Below are positions 1 to 7,036 of a stretch of 11,110 bases of DNA, piece after piece; the stretch's first letter is position 1; each line of letters opens with the position of its first letter. The stretch is from Bacteroidales bacterium (GTDB lineage: Bacteria; Bacteroidota; Bacteroidia; Bacteroidales; Bacteroidaceae): contig SFCY01000076.1 of assembly GCA_004558865.1 (NCBI GenBank), forward strand, positions 1 to 11,110, given 5' to 3'. The translations under genes were made by a program, and so were the position numbers. The notes below the pieces were generated by a model, which worked only from the letters and a program-made list of their open reading frames with translations, made no database searches and had not been told where the DNA came from.

Positions 1-1
1 C

Positions 2-685
2 TTCACGCTCCATGCGGGAGAATGCGTGTTTGTCAGGAAGGTCCTATCCGTTACGCTGAACAGGCATCCGGATAAGGACAGCCAATGTTTCAAATCCATC
101 ACGATGAATTTCACACGGCCCTTCCTGCAGAACATCTATCGCAACCTACCCGGCAACGCACTTGCTGCCCATGTACACAGGAGCAGGAAGGCTTTTCTTT
201 TTTTGCCGATGAGTAAGGAACTTGAGAATGTCATCAACGCTTTGGAGCCCTACTTCAACAAGCAGGACAGGCCTACGGAAGAATGGGAGCAGCAACAGCT
301 CAGCACAGCACTCTCGTGCTTGCTGAAAGCTGACAAGAGCGTTTATGCAACAATATTTGATTTTGCGGAGCCTTGGAAAATCGACCTGCTCGACTTCATG
401 AATGAGAACTATATGTACAGGCTCTCACTCAAGGAACTGGCCAACTACAGCGGAAGAAGCCTTTCGACCTTCAAGCGTGACTTCAAAAAGGTGACAGACC
501 TGACACCGGAACGCTGGCTCATCGACAAACGCCTTTGCGAGGCACAGAAGCTGCTGTCCCATGGCAACAAGCGCATCAAAGAGGTGATGGACAAGGTGGG
601 CATCTGCAACCAATCCTACTTCTCACGTGCCTACAAGGAAAAATTCGGTTATACGCCGAAACACACACCGCAAGAGGCAGAATGA
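2..685 (+). CDS. AraC-family transcriptional regulator, 3' part (truncated by window edge)
   Basis: The reading frame is open from the first complete codon at base 2 to the TGA at 683-685 (227 residues), so the true start lies upstream of the window; a GTG at 26 is in frame but falls inside conserved sequence. The N-terminal part resembles the cupin-like sensor domain of Bacteroidetes AraC proteins. The C-terminal part is the AraC DNA-binding domain: a first helix-turn-helix at about bases 428-496 (LKELANYSGRSLSTFKRDF) and a second at about 575-649 (IKEVMDKVGICNQSYFSRAY followed by KEKFGYTP), the typical AraC/XylS C-terminal signature. It should be a cytosolic DNA-binding regulator; its ligand and targets cannot be told from sequence. 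It has its own terminator and is separated from the hydrogenase operon by about 590 bases of non-coding, IS-scarred DNA, so a regulatory link to that operon is not shown. Confidence 0.9.
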   Translation, partial: FTLHAGECVFVRKVLSVTLNRHPDKDSQCFKSITMNFTRPFLQNIYRNLPGNALAAHVHRSRKAFLFLPMSKELENVINALEPYFNKQDRPTEEWEQQQLSTALSCLLKADKSVYATIFDFAEPWKIDLLDFMNENYMYRLSLKELANYSGRSLSTFKRDFKKVTDLTPERWLIDKRLCEAQKLLSHGNKRIKEVMDKVGICNQSYFSRAYKEKFGYTPKHTPQEAE

Positions 686-706
686 TGGAATCTAAAACAT
701 AAAGAG

Positions 707-737
707 CCGTAAGGTATGCATACCTTGCGGTTTTTTT
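707..737 (+). terminator. Intrinsic terminator of the AraC gene
   Basis: A 10-bp stem (CCGTAAGGTA / TACCTTGCGG, with one U-G wobble) closes a TGCA loop and is followed directly by seven T residues at 731-737. It lies 21 nt after the regulator's stop codon. Stem, tight loop and T-run together make a standard Rho-independent terminator for the + strand. Confidence 0.9.
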
Positions 738-740
738 GTT

Positions 741-1157
741 GCCTGCAAACGTTTCCTGTCTTTACGCCCTGGGCGATTGTGCCGGAAGCAAGCAATCGTT
801 GGGGGCTGATTGTTGGCCCAATGACCCTCTGTTGTCCTCATCAACAACAAAGCGAGTCTCGCCTTTCCAATTCACACCCGTAAAGGACAAGGCCTACAAG
901 ACTGTGAGGGGGGCCATGGGCAGGATTCCGTTGCCAACAGAACCTGGAGACCCGAGCCACGGGATAGGCTTGCGGACAACAAGAAAAGCGCAGAGATTCG
1001 AATGTTTTGGAAAACATCGCCTTATACCGCAAAAGATGGGACGTAGAGCTGCTTCAAGCAATTAAAGCAGAATTTCGGCTCAGATGCAACGTTCGCCCCC
1101 CAAAATTCAATCCAATGCACTGTCCTTTGTACGAAAATTGAAAAAAATGGCATTTTA
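741..1157. other. Gene-free intergenic stretch with degraded mobile-element DNA
   Basis: About 420 bases lie between the regulator's terminator and the hyd promoter without an intact gene. A 109-codon open frame on the + strand (736-1065) and a 63-codon one on the - strand (841-1032) have no recognisable motifs and look like chance. Part of the region (about 969-1090) reads, across two frames, like the C-terminal end of a DDE transposase and is listed separately. I see no tRNA, repeat array or clear terminal inverted repeat here. Confidence 0.6.
969..1090 (+). pseudogene. Degraded IS4-type (DDE) transposase C-terminal remnant
   Basis: In the frame open from 968 to 1141 the translation contains ENIALYRKRWDVELL, then QAIKAEFRLRC (about 1010-1085). 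This resembles the conserved C-terminal block of IS4-type transposases, where a Y-(2)-R-(3)-E-(6)-K signature follows the last strand of the catalytic core. Here Y, R and E have the right spacing and K is one residue short (E-(5)-K). Just upstream, in a different frame (969-998), the translation is LADNKKSAEI, resembling the LTNN...SAEEI segment that normally precedes the block, which suggests a frameshift at about 998-1010. There is no start, no catalytic aspartates and no terminal repeats, so this is a decayed fragment. The match is from memory of family motifs; a chance resemblance cannot be excluded. Confidence 0.45.
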
Positions 1158-1189
1158 TTTGGTACATCGCAATAATTTATTTAAATTTG
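1158..1189 (+). promoter_or_regulatory. Bacteroidetes-type promoter of the hyd operon
   Basis: TTTG at 1158-1161 (-33 box) and TAAATTTG at 1182-1189 (-7 box, consensus TAnnTTTG) are separated by 20 nt, matching the consensus for the Bacteroidetes primary sigma factor. The expected transcription start is about 1195-1197, giving a leader of roughly 80 nt before hydE. I found no comparable -7 box in the gaps before hydG or hydB, so this is probably the main promoter for the six-gene operon. Confidence 0.75.
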
Positions 1190-1212
1190 CTCCCAAACCT
1201 TAAAACAAACAA

Positions 1213-1239
1213 GGCAGCAACTAAAATTTAGGAGCTGTC
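1213..1239 (+). other. Weak hairpin in the hydE leader
   Basis: Within the predicted 5' leader, GGCAGC and GCTGTC (one G-U pair) flank an inner CTAA/TTAG stem with an AA/GA internal loop. The structure is short and AU-rich in its core, and it matches no riboswitch class I recognise. It may be chance. Confidence 0.25.
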
Positions 1240-1275
1240 GTAACTAAATCAAACTTTCACTGCAAGAAGGAATGA

Positions 1276-2343
1276 ATGGGAGGATTGGTAGAGAAACTGT
1301 GCAGAGAAAAACATCTTGATGCGGAAGGCCTCAAGACGCTGCTGTTATGCACTGACAAGACTCTTATCGACCAACTCCACCATGAAGCGAGGAAGTTGAC
1401 CGACCGTGTGTTTGGCAGGAAAGTATTCCTCCGCGGACTGCTGGAAGTCAGCAACCACTGTAGGAACAACTGCCTCTACTGCGGACTCCGGCGTGACAAC
1501 TTGGGGCTGCGGCGCTACCGGCTGACGACCGACAACATCATGGAATGCTGCCAGAGGGCTTACAGTCTTGGATTCCGCACGTTCGTAATGCAAGGAGGCG
1601 AAGACCCTGCGGAGAACGACGACTGGGTGGTGGGAACCATCAGAAGAATAAGGACGTTGTTTCCCGACTGCGCCATTACGCTCTCTTTAGGCGAGAAAAG
1701 CCGTGAGAGCTACCGTAGGTTCAAAGAGGCAGGAGCCAACCGCTACCTACTGCGCCATGAGACCCGCAACGAGGCTCACTACCAACTGCTGCATCCCAAA
1801 GAGATGAGCCTTACCCACCGGCTGAAGTGCTTGGAATGGCTGCGCGAATTAGGTTTTCAGACAGGTTGCGGAATGATGATAGGAAGTCCTGGACAAACAG
1901 TAGACCATTTGGTGGAAGACCTGCAATACATCTACGAGACACGGCCCGCGATGGTAGGCATGGGGCCATTCATCCCCCACCACGCCACCCCGTTCGCCCA
2001 CGAGGCAGCAGGCAGCGTAGAGACCACGCTGCGCCTCATTTCCATTGTGAGACTGATGTTGCCCGAAGTGCTTTTGCCAGCTACCACAGCCTTGGGCTCC
2101 ATGAAGAACGATGGTCGCCTGTTAGGACTGAAAACTGGTGCCAACGTGCTGATGCCAAACGTCTCACCTCCCAAGGCACGCGAGGCCTATACGCTCTATG
2201 AGCACAAAGACGCAGGAGCTGTCGACACGATAGAAGATTGGGAGAGATTAGAGAAGAAATTGAATGATGCCGGATTTGAAATAGCCATCGGCAGAGGTGA
2301 CAGCCCTCTGTTCCAATGCACTATCCCAAATGCGCTATCGTAG
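1276..2343 (+). CDS. hydE: [FeFe]-hydrogenase maturase HydE (radical SAM)
   Basis: This 355-residue radical SAM enzyme works on the diiron subcluster precursor of the [FeFe] hydrogenase H-cluster, downstream of HydG. The cluster-binding CxxxCxxC is C62-RNN-C66-LY-C69, followed by GLRR, as is usual for HydE, and the QGGED at 106-110 corresponds to the SAM-contacting loop. Length and the N-terminal sequence (LVEKLCREKHLDAEGLKTLL) fit full-length HydE. The C-terminal region lacks the extra cysteines that bind an accessory cluster in some homologues such as Thermotoga HydE; that cluster is known not to be universally conserved. The ATG at 1276 follows an AGAAGGA sequence 4-5 nt upstream; an out-of-frame ATG at 1272 is not used. 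It is the first gene of the operon, and hydG follows after 84 nt. Confidence 0.96.
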   Translation: MGGLVEKLCREKHLDAEGLKTLLLCTDKTLIDQLHHEARKLTDRVFGRKVFLRGLLEVSNHCRNNCLYCGLRRDNLGLRRYRLTTDNIMECCQRAYSLGFRTFVMQGGEDPAENDDWVVGTIRRIRTLFPDCAITLSLGEKSRESYRRFKEAGANRYLLRHETRNEAHYQLLHPKEMSLTHRLKCLEWLRELGFQTGCGMMIGSPGQTVDHLVEDLQYIYETRPAMVGMGPFIPHHATPFAHEAAGSVETTLRLISIVRLMLPEVLLPATTALGSMKNDGRLLGLKTGANVLMPNVSPPKAREAYTLYEHKDAGAVDTIEDWERLEKKLNDAGFEIAIGRGDSPLFQCTIPNALS

Positions 2344-2427
2344 AATCCAAGACGAGAGGACCAAGAACCACGCCTTTGAGGCAGACAAGATAAGACTCAT
2401 TATAGAAAACCAAAAACATAAGTATAT

Positions 2428-3837
2428 ATGTACAAGATAGACTCACCTCACGCCACCGAATTCATAGATGGCGCCGAGATTGAAGCCTCGCTGGATTACG
2501 CCGAGGCCAACAAGGACAATGTGGATCTCATCAACTCCCTCATCGACAAAGCTGCCCAATGCAAGGGACTTACACACCGCGAGGCCGCCGTCCTCCTGCT
2601 CTGCCACGACCAAAAGCTGAGAGAGCGCATCCACAATCTGGCGCGTGACGTGAAAAAACGAATCTATGGGAACCGCATCGTACTCTTTGCCCCACTCTAT
2701 CTTTCCAACTACTGTGTCAACGGGTGCGTGTACTGCCCTTACCACGCCAAAAACCATCAGCTCCCTCGAAAGAAGCTCACCCAGGAGGAAGTGCGCAACG
2801 AGACTTTGGCCTTGCAGGACCTGGGCCACAAGCGCTTGGCCTTGGAATCGGGCGAACACCCCATCGAGACGCCGATTGAATACGTTCTCGACTGCATCAA
2901 CACCATATACAGCACCCACCACAAGCATGGCGCCATTCGCCGCGTGAACGTGAACATCGCCGCAACCACGGTGGAGAACTACAAGAAGCTGAAAGAGGCC
3001 GGCATAGGCACCTACATCCTATTCCAGGAAACTTACAACAAAGAGAACTATGAGCGGCTGCATCCGTCCGGCCCCAAGAGCGACTACGCCTGGCACACCG
3101 AGGCCATGGACCGCGCACAGACCGCAGGTATCGACGATGTGGGATGCGGCGTGCTCTTCGGCCTGTCGCCTTACGCTTACGACTTTGTGGGAATCCTCAT
3201 GCACGCCGAACACTTGGAGGCGCGTTTCGGCGTGGGCCCCCACACCATCAGTGTGCCCCGCATCCGCCCTGCAGACGACATCGACCCGCACACTTTCCCA
3301 AACGCCGTGGCCGACGACGACTTCCTGCATATCATTGCCTGCATCCGACTGGCTGTGCCTTACACGGGAATGATTATCTCCACCCGCGAGTCACCTCACG
3401 TACGCGGTGAGGCCCTTCATTTGGGAATCTCGCAAATCAGCGGCGGCTCGCGCACCTCAGTCGGCGGCTATGCTGAACCCGACGAGGAGACCGCCCAGTT
3501 TGAGACCAACGACACACGCTCGCTCGACCAAGTCATCGCATGGCTCATCGACTTGGGCTACATTCCCAGTTTCTGCACAGCCTGCTACAGGGCCGGACGC
3601 ACTGGCGACCGCTTTATGAGCATCTGCAAGTCGGGCGAAATACACAACTGCTGCACCCCCAACGCCATCATGACTCTCAAGGAGTATCTCGTCGACTACG
3701 CCTCGCCAGAGACACGCAGGAAAGGCGATGCCCTCATCCAGCAGTCGCTCCCACTCATCAACAACGTAAAGATTAGGCAAACCACCGAACAGCACCTGGC
3801 CGACATCGAGAGCGGCGAGCGTGACTTCAGATTTTAA
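2428..3837 (+). CDS. hydG: [FeFe]-hydrogenase maturase HydG (tyrosine lyase, radical SAM)
   Basis: HydG cleaves tyrosine to p-cresol and produces the CO and CN- ligands as an Fe(CO)2(CN)-cysteine synthon for the H-cluster. The protein has 469 residues, normal for the family. The SAM cluster motif is C96-VNG-C100-VY-C103. The C-terminal auxiliary cluster motif CX2CX22C is intact as C383, C386 and C409 in the segment CTACYRAGRTGDRF...CCTPNA, which separates HydG from the related thiazole synthase ThiH. No strong Shine-Dalgarno sequence precedes the ATG, as is common in Bacteroidetes. The 84-nt gap from hydE contains no obvious promoter or terminator, and the stop codon lies only 3 nt before the hydF start. 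Confidence 0.97.
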   Translation: MYKIDSPHATEFIDGAEIEASLDYAEANKDNVDLINSLIDKAAQCKGLTHREAAVLLLCHDQKLRERIHNLARDVKKRIYGNRIVLFAPLYLSNYCVNGCVYCPYHAKNHQLPRKKLTQEEVRNETLALQDLGHKRLALESGEHPIETPIEYVLDCINTIYSTHHKHGAIRRVNVNIAATTVENYKKLKEAGIGTYILFQETYNKENYERLHPSGPKSDYAWHTEAMDRAQTAGIDDVGCGVLFGLSPYAYDFVGILMHAEHLEARFGVGPHTISVPRIRPADDIDPHTFPNAVADDDFLHIIACIRLAVPYTGMIISTRESPHVRGEALHLGISQISGGSRTSVGGYAEPDEETAQFETNDTRSLDQVIAWLIDLGYIPSFCTACYRAGRTGDRFMSICKSGEIHNCCTPNAIMTLKEYLVDYASPETRRKGDALIQQSLPLINNVKIRQTTEQHLADIESGERDFRF

Positions 3838-3840
3838 GCC

Positions 3841-5004
3841 ATGAGCCTCAACGACACTCCCTCCGCATCCCGACTGCACATCATGCTCGTGGGAAAGCGC
3901 AACAGCGGCAAATCGTCGTTGCTCAATGCCATCGTTGGCCAACAGACAGCCATCGTGTCGGCCTTGCCCGGCACTACCACCGACCCCGTTGGCAAGCCCA
4001 TTGAGATTCATGGATTGGGGCCTTGCGTCATCACCGACACAGCCGGCATCGACGACACTGGCGACGTGGGCAACTTACGGGTGGAGAGGACACTGCAGGC
4101 GCTGCACAAGGCAGACATAGCCATACTGGTGGTGGACCACGCCGATACCTTGTTTATAAAGGAATGGCAGCAGAAGCTTAGGGGCAAGCAGATGGTCGTG
4201 GCACTCAACAAGAGCGACCTCATGCGCGACGCCGACCGCCAAGCCAAAGCCATCTATGCCGCCACGGCACTGCCGACAGTGACCACAAGTGCCATCGACG
4301 GCAAGGGCATCGACCAACTGCGCAAAGTCCTGCTCCAACTGTCGCCCAAGCATAGGGAGCCTCCCCTCACCGAGGGCTGGGCCGAGGAAGGCAACTTGGT
4401 CATGCTCATCATGCCACAAGACCGTGAGGCTCCGATGGGCCGCCTTATTCTGCCCCAACAGCAAGCCATACGCGAACTCTTGGAGAAGCACTGCACCATA
4501 GTGGCCTGTCAGCCCGAGGAATTGGGCTCTACTCTGAAGAGGCTCAACTCACCGCCCGACCTCATCATCACCGACACCCAGGCCTTGCGCCTTGTGAAGC
4601 CTTTAGTGCCAAAGGAGAGCCGGCTGACCACATTCTCCATCCTCTTTGCAGCACGAAAAGGTGACATCGACTATTTCAGAAAGAGCGCAAAGGTGATGGA
4701 CAGCCTCACGGAGCATTCGCACATCCTCATTGCCGAAGCCTGTTCGCACGCTCCCGTCGGTGAGGACATTGGCCGCGTGAAGATTCCGCGCCTCCTGCGT
4801 CAGAAGGCCGGAGAGCAACTCAACATCCACATTGTGGCGGGCAACGACTTCCCCGACGACCTCAGCCCCTACGACCTCGTCATCCACTGCGGTGCCTGCA
4901 TGTTCAACCGCACGCAGATGCTCGCAAGGGTTGAACAAGCCAAAAGCCAGAATGTACCTATGACCAACTACGGCGTGGCCGTGACTCATCTCCTAAGTAT
5001 ATAA
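3841..5004 (+). CDS. hydF: [FeFe]-hydrogenase maturation GTPase HydF
   Basis: HydF is the GTP-hydrolysing scaffold on which the diiron subcluster is completed and from which it is delivered to apo-HydA. The 387-residue protein has an Era/TrmE-like GTPase domain with P-loop GKRNSGKS (18-25), DTAG (66-69) and NKSD (123-126), a middle dimerisation domain, and a C-terminal cluster-binding domain with the HydF signature C301-S-H303 ... H349-C350-GA-C353. The three cluster cysteines are present. Its ATG lies 3 nt after the hydG stop (TAA GCC ATG), so translation is probably coupled. A 98-nt gap follows before hydB, without a recognisable terminator or TAnnTTTG box. Confidence 0.97.
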   Translation: MSLNDTPSASRLHIMLVGKRNSGKSSLLNAIVGQQTAIVSALPGTTTDPVGKPIEIHGLGPCVITDTAGIDDTGDVGNLRVERTLQALHKADIAILVVDHADTLFIKEWQQKLRGKQMVVALNKSDLMRDADRQAKAIYAATALPTVTTSAIDGKGIDQLRKVLLQLSPKHREPPLTEGWAEEGNLVMLIMPQDREAPMGRLILPQQQAIRELLEKHCTIVACQPEELGSTLKRLNSPPDLIITDTQALRLVKPLVPKESRLTTFSILFAARKGDIDYFRKSAKVMDSLTEHSHILIAEACSHAPVGEDIGRVKIPRLLRQKAGEQLNIHIVAGNDFPDDLSPYDLVIHCGACMFNRTQMLARVEQAKSQNVPMTNYGVAVTHLLSI

Positions 5005-5102
5005 TAACGTAGTATCTCCTAAGCCTATCAACCAGCCTCCCTCCTCACAGATACAAAACGGCGGGAGCAAAGTCAAAGATCTCCAATAACCAAAACATAT
5101 CT

Positions 5103-7010
5103 ATGAGAATTCAAACAAGAGAAGACCTGAAGGCCCTGCGCGAGGAAGCGAAGAAGAAGCTTGAACTGCGCGAGTGGAGCCAGGACAACACCACGGGACA
5201 ATGCTGCGGAATCAGCTCCGGCACTCCCCACATGCAGATTCTCACCTGCGGCGGCACTGGATGCCACGCCTCAGGCAGTGACCACCTCTTCCAGCTGCTC
5301 AGCGATGAAGTGGCCAAGAGCGGACTGTCCGAAAAGGTAGACGTGGTCTGCACGGGCTGCTTCGGATTCTGCGAGAAGGGACCCATCGTGAAAGTCATCC
5401 CCGACAACACTTTCTACACTCAAGTGCGCGAGGAGGATGTCGAAGAGATTGTCCGTGAGCACATCGTGGGCGGCAAACGGGTGGACCGATTGCTCTACAC
5501 CGACCCCGAGAGCGGACAGCACATCAGCGACTCGAAGCACATGAACTTCTATCGCAAGCAGATGCGCGTGGCTTTGCGCAACTGTGGATTCATCGACCCA
5601 GAGAACATCAATGAGTACATTGCCCGCGACGGCTATATGGCCCTGGCCGACAGTCTGCTCGACCGCAAGCCTGAAGATGTGGTAGACATCATAGAGAGGT
5701 CGGGGCTGCGCGGACGTGGTGGCGGCGGTTTCCCCACAGGCCGCAAATGGCGGCTCACGGCCCGCTCCCAGGCCGACGTGAAATACGTGGTGTGCAACGC
5801 CGACGAGGGCGACCCCGGCGCCTTCATGGACCGAAGCATCATGGAGGGCGACCCCAACAGCATTGTGGAGGCCATGACACTCTGCGGCTATGCCATCGGC
5901 GCCCACCACGGACTCATCTACATCCGAGCCGAATACCCCTTGGCCATCCACCGCCTGCAGGTGGCCATCAAGCAGGCCACAGAGCTGGGACTGTTGGGCG
6001 ACAACCTCTTCGGCACCGACTTCTCGTTCAACATCGAATTGCGTTATGGTGCAGGAGCCTTTGTCTGCGGTGAGGAGACGGCACTCATCCACTCCATGGA
6101 GGGACATCGCGGAGAACCCACTCTGAAGCCGCCCTACCCTGCTGAATGCGGATACTTGGGCAAGCCCACCAACGTGAACAACGTGGAGACCTTCGCCAAC
6201 GTGCCTGTCATCATGCAGCGCGGGGCTGACTGGTTTGCCAGTATCGGAACAGAGAAATCGAAAGGCACAAAGGTGTTTGCCTTGGCTGGCAAAATCAACA
6301 ATGTAGGCCTCATCGAGGTTCCCATGGGCACCACGCTCCGCGAGGTCATCTACGACATCGGCGGCGGCATCAAGGGGGGCAAGAAGTTCAAGGCTGTGCA
6401 GACTGGCGGCCCATCGGGCGGCTGCCTGACAGAGAAGCACCTCGACCTGCCCATCGACTTCGACTCTCTGCTTGCTGCTGGCAGCATGATGGGCTCGGGC
6501 GGCATGATTGTGATGGACGAGGACAACTGCATGGTCTCCGTGGCCCAATTCTATTTGGAGTTCACGGTGGGAGAGTCGTGCGGCAAGTGTGTTCCCTGCC
6601 GCATCGGCAACAAGCGGATGCTGGAGATTCTGCATCGCATCACCGACGGCGATGGGACGATGGACGACTTGAAGATGCTCAAGGACATGGGGGGCATCAT
6701 CAAGGACACAGCCCTCTGCGGACTGGGGCAGACATCGCCCAACCCCGTGTTGTCAACGCTCGACAATTTCTACGACGAATATGTGGAGCACGTGCGGCAG
6801 AAGAAGTGCCGTTCCCACCAGTGCAAGCCGCTCCTCACCTATTGCATCAGTCCCGAACTGTGCATCGGCTGTCACCTCTGCGCCAAAAACTGCCCTGCCG
6901 ACGCCATCATCGGACAGCCGCGCCGCCCACACATCATCAATCCTGAGAAGTGCGTCCGCTGCGGCATGTGCTTGAGCCAGTGCCGCCACAATGCCATCAG
7001 CATCAGGTAA
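5103..7010 (+). CDS. hydB: HydB, NuoF-like flavoprotein subunit of NAD(H)-linked [FeFe] hydrogenase
   Basis: This 635-residue subunit carries FMN and the NAD(H) site of the trimeric HydABC hydrogenase. Domains in order: a thioredoxin-like [2Fe-2S] domain with C49, C54, C86 and C90; a NuoF core with the FMN-binding glycine-rich loop GLRGRGGGGFPTGRKW, NADEGDPGAF and GAFVCGEETAL; the [4Fe-4S] site ESCGKCVPCR (C493, C496, C499) completed by C539; a Cys/His-rich linker (C569, H572, C574, C581); and a C-terminal 2x[4Fe-4S] ferredoxin domain (C587/C590/C593/C597 and C617/C620/C623/C627). The fused N-terminal and C-terminal domains distinguish it from NuoF of respiratory complex I, and no other nuo genes are nearby. 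In this family it passes electrons between NADH, ferredoxin and HydA, probably by flavin-linked bifurcation or confurcation (inference from family). hydA starts 26 nt later. Confidence 0.95.
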   Translation: MRIQTREDLKALREEAKKKLELREWSQDNTTGQCCGISSGTPHMQILTCGGTGCHASGSDHLFQLLSDEVAKSGLSEKVDVVCTGCFGFCEKGPIVKVIPDNTFYTQVREEDVEEIVREHIVGGKRVDRLLYTDPESGQHISDSKHMNFYRKQMRVALRNCGFIDPENINEYIARDGYMALADSLLDRKPEDVVDIIERSGLRGRGGGGFPTGRKWRLTARSQADVKYVVCNADEGDPGAFMDRSIMEGDPNSIVEAMTLCGYAIGAHHGLIYIRAEYPLAIHRLQVAIKQATELGLLGDNLFGTDFSFNIELRYGAGAFVCGEETALIHSMEGHRGEPTLKPPYPAECGYLGKPTNVNNVETFANVPVIMQRGADWFASIGTEKSKGTKVFALAGKINNVGLIEVPMGTTLREVIYDIGGGIKGGKKFKAVQTGGPSGGCLTEKHLDLPIDFDSLLAAGSMMGSGGMIVMDEDNCMVSVAQFYLEFTVGESCGKCVPCRIGNKRMLEILHRITDGDGTMDDLKMLKDMGGIIKDTALCGLGQTSPNPVLSTLDNFYDEYVEHVRQKKCRSHQCKPLLTYCISPELCIGCHLCAKNCPADAIIGQPRRPHIINPEKCVRCGMCLSQCRHNAISIR

Positions 7011-7036
7011 TAACCAACACACGAAAATCTAAGCAA

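Noticed and set aside
736..1065. 109-codon open frame in the intergenic region as a gene
   Set aside because: No family resemblance, begins inside the terminator T-run region, and competes with the frame carrying the transposase-like motif.
5271..6635. Long open frame (454 codons) on the - strand opposite hydB
   Set aside because: It is antisense to a gene with full family motifs, shows low-complexity His/Ala/Val-rich translation and no domain; it follows from the codon bias of hydB.
6950..7036. Upstream extension of hydA to 6950
   Set aside because: The extra residues overlap the 3' end of hydB and are unlike any hydrogenase N-terminus; the ferredoxin fold begins at 7037/7040.
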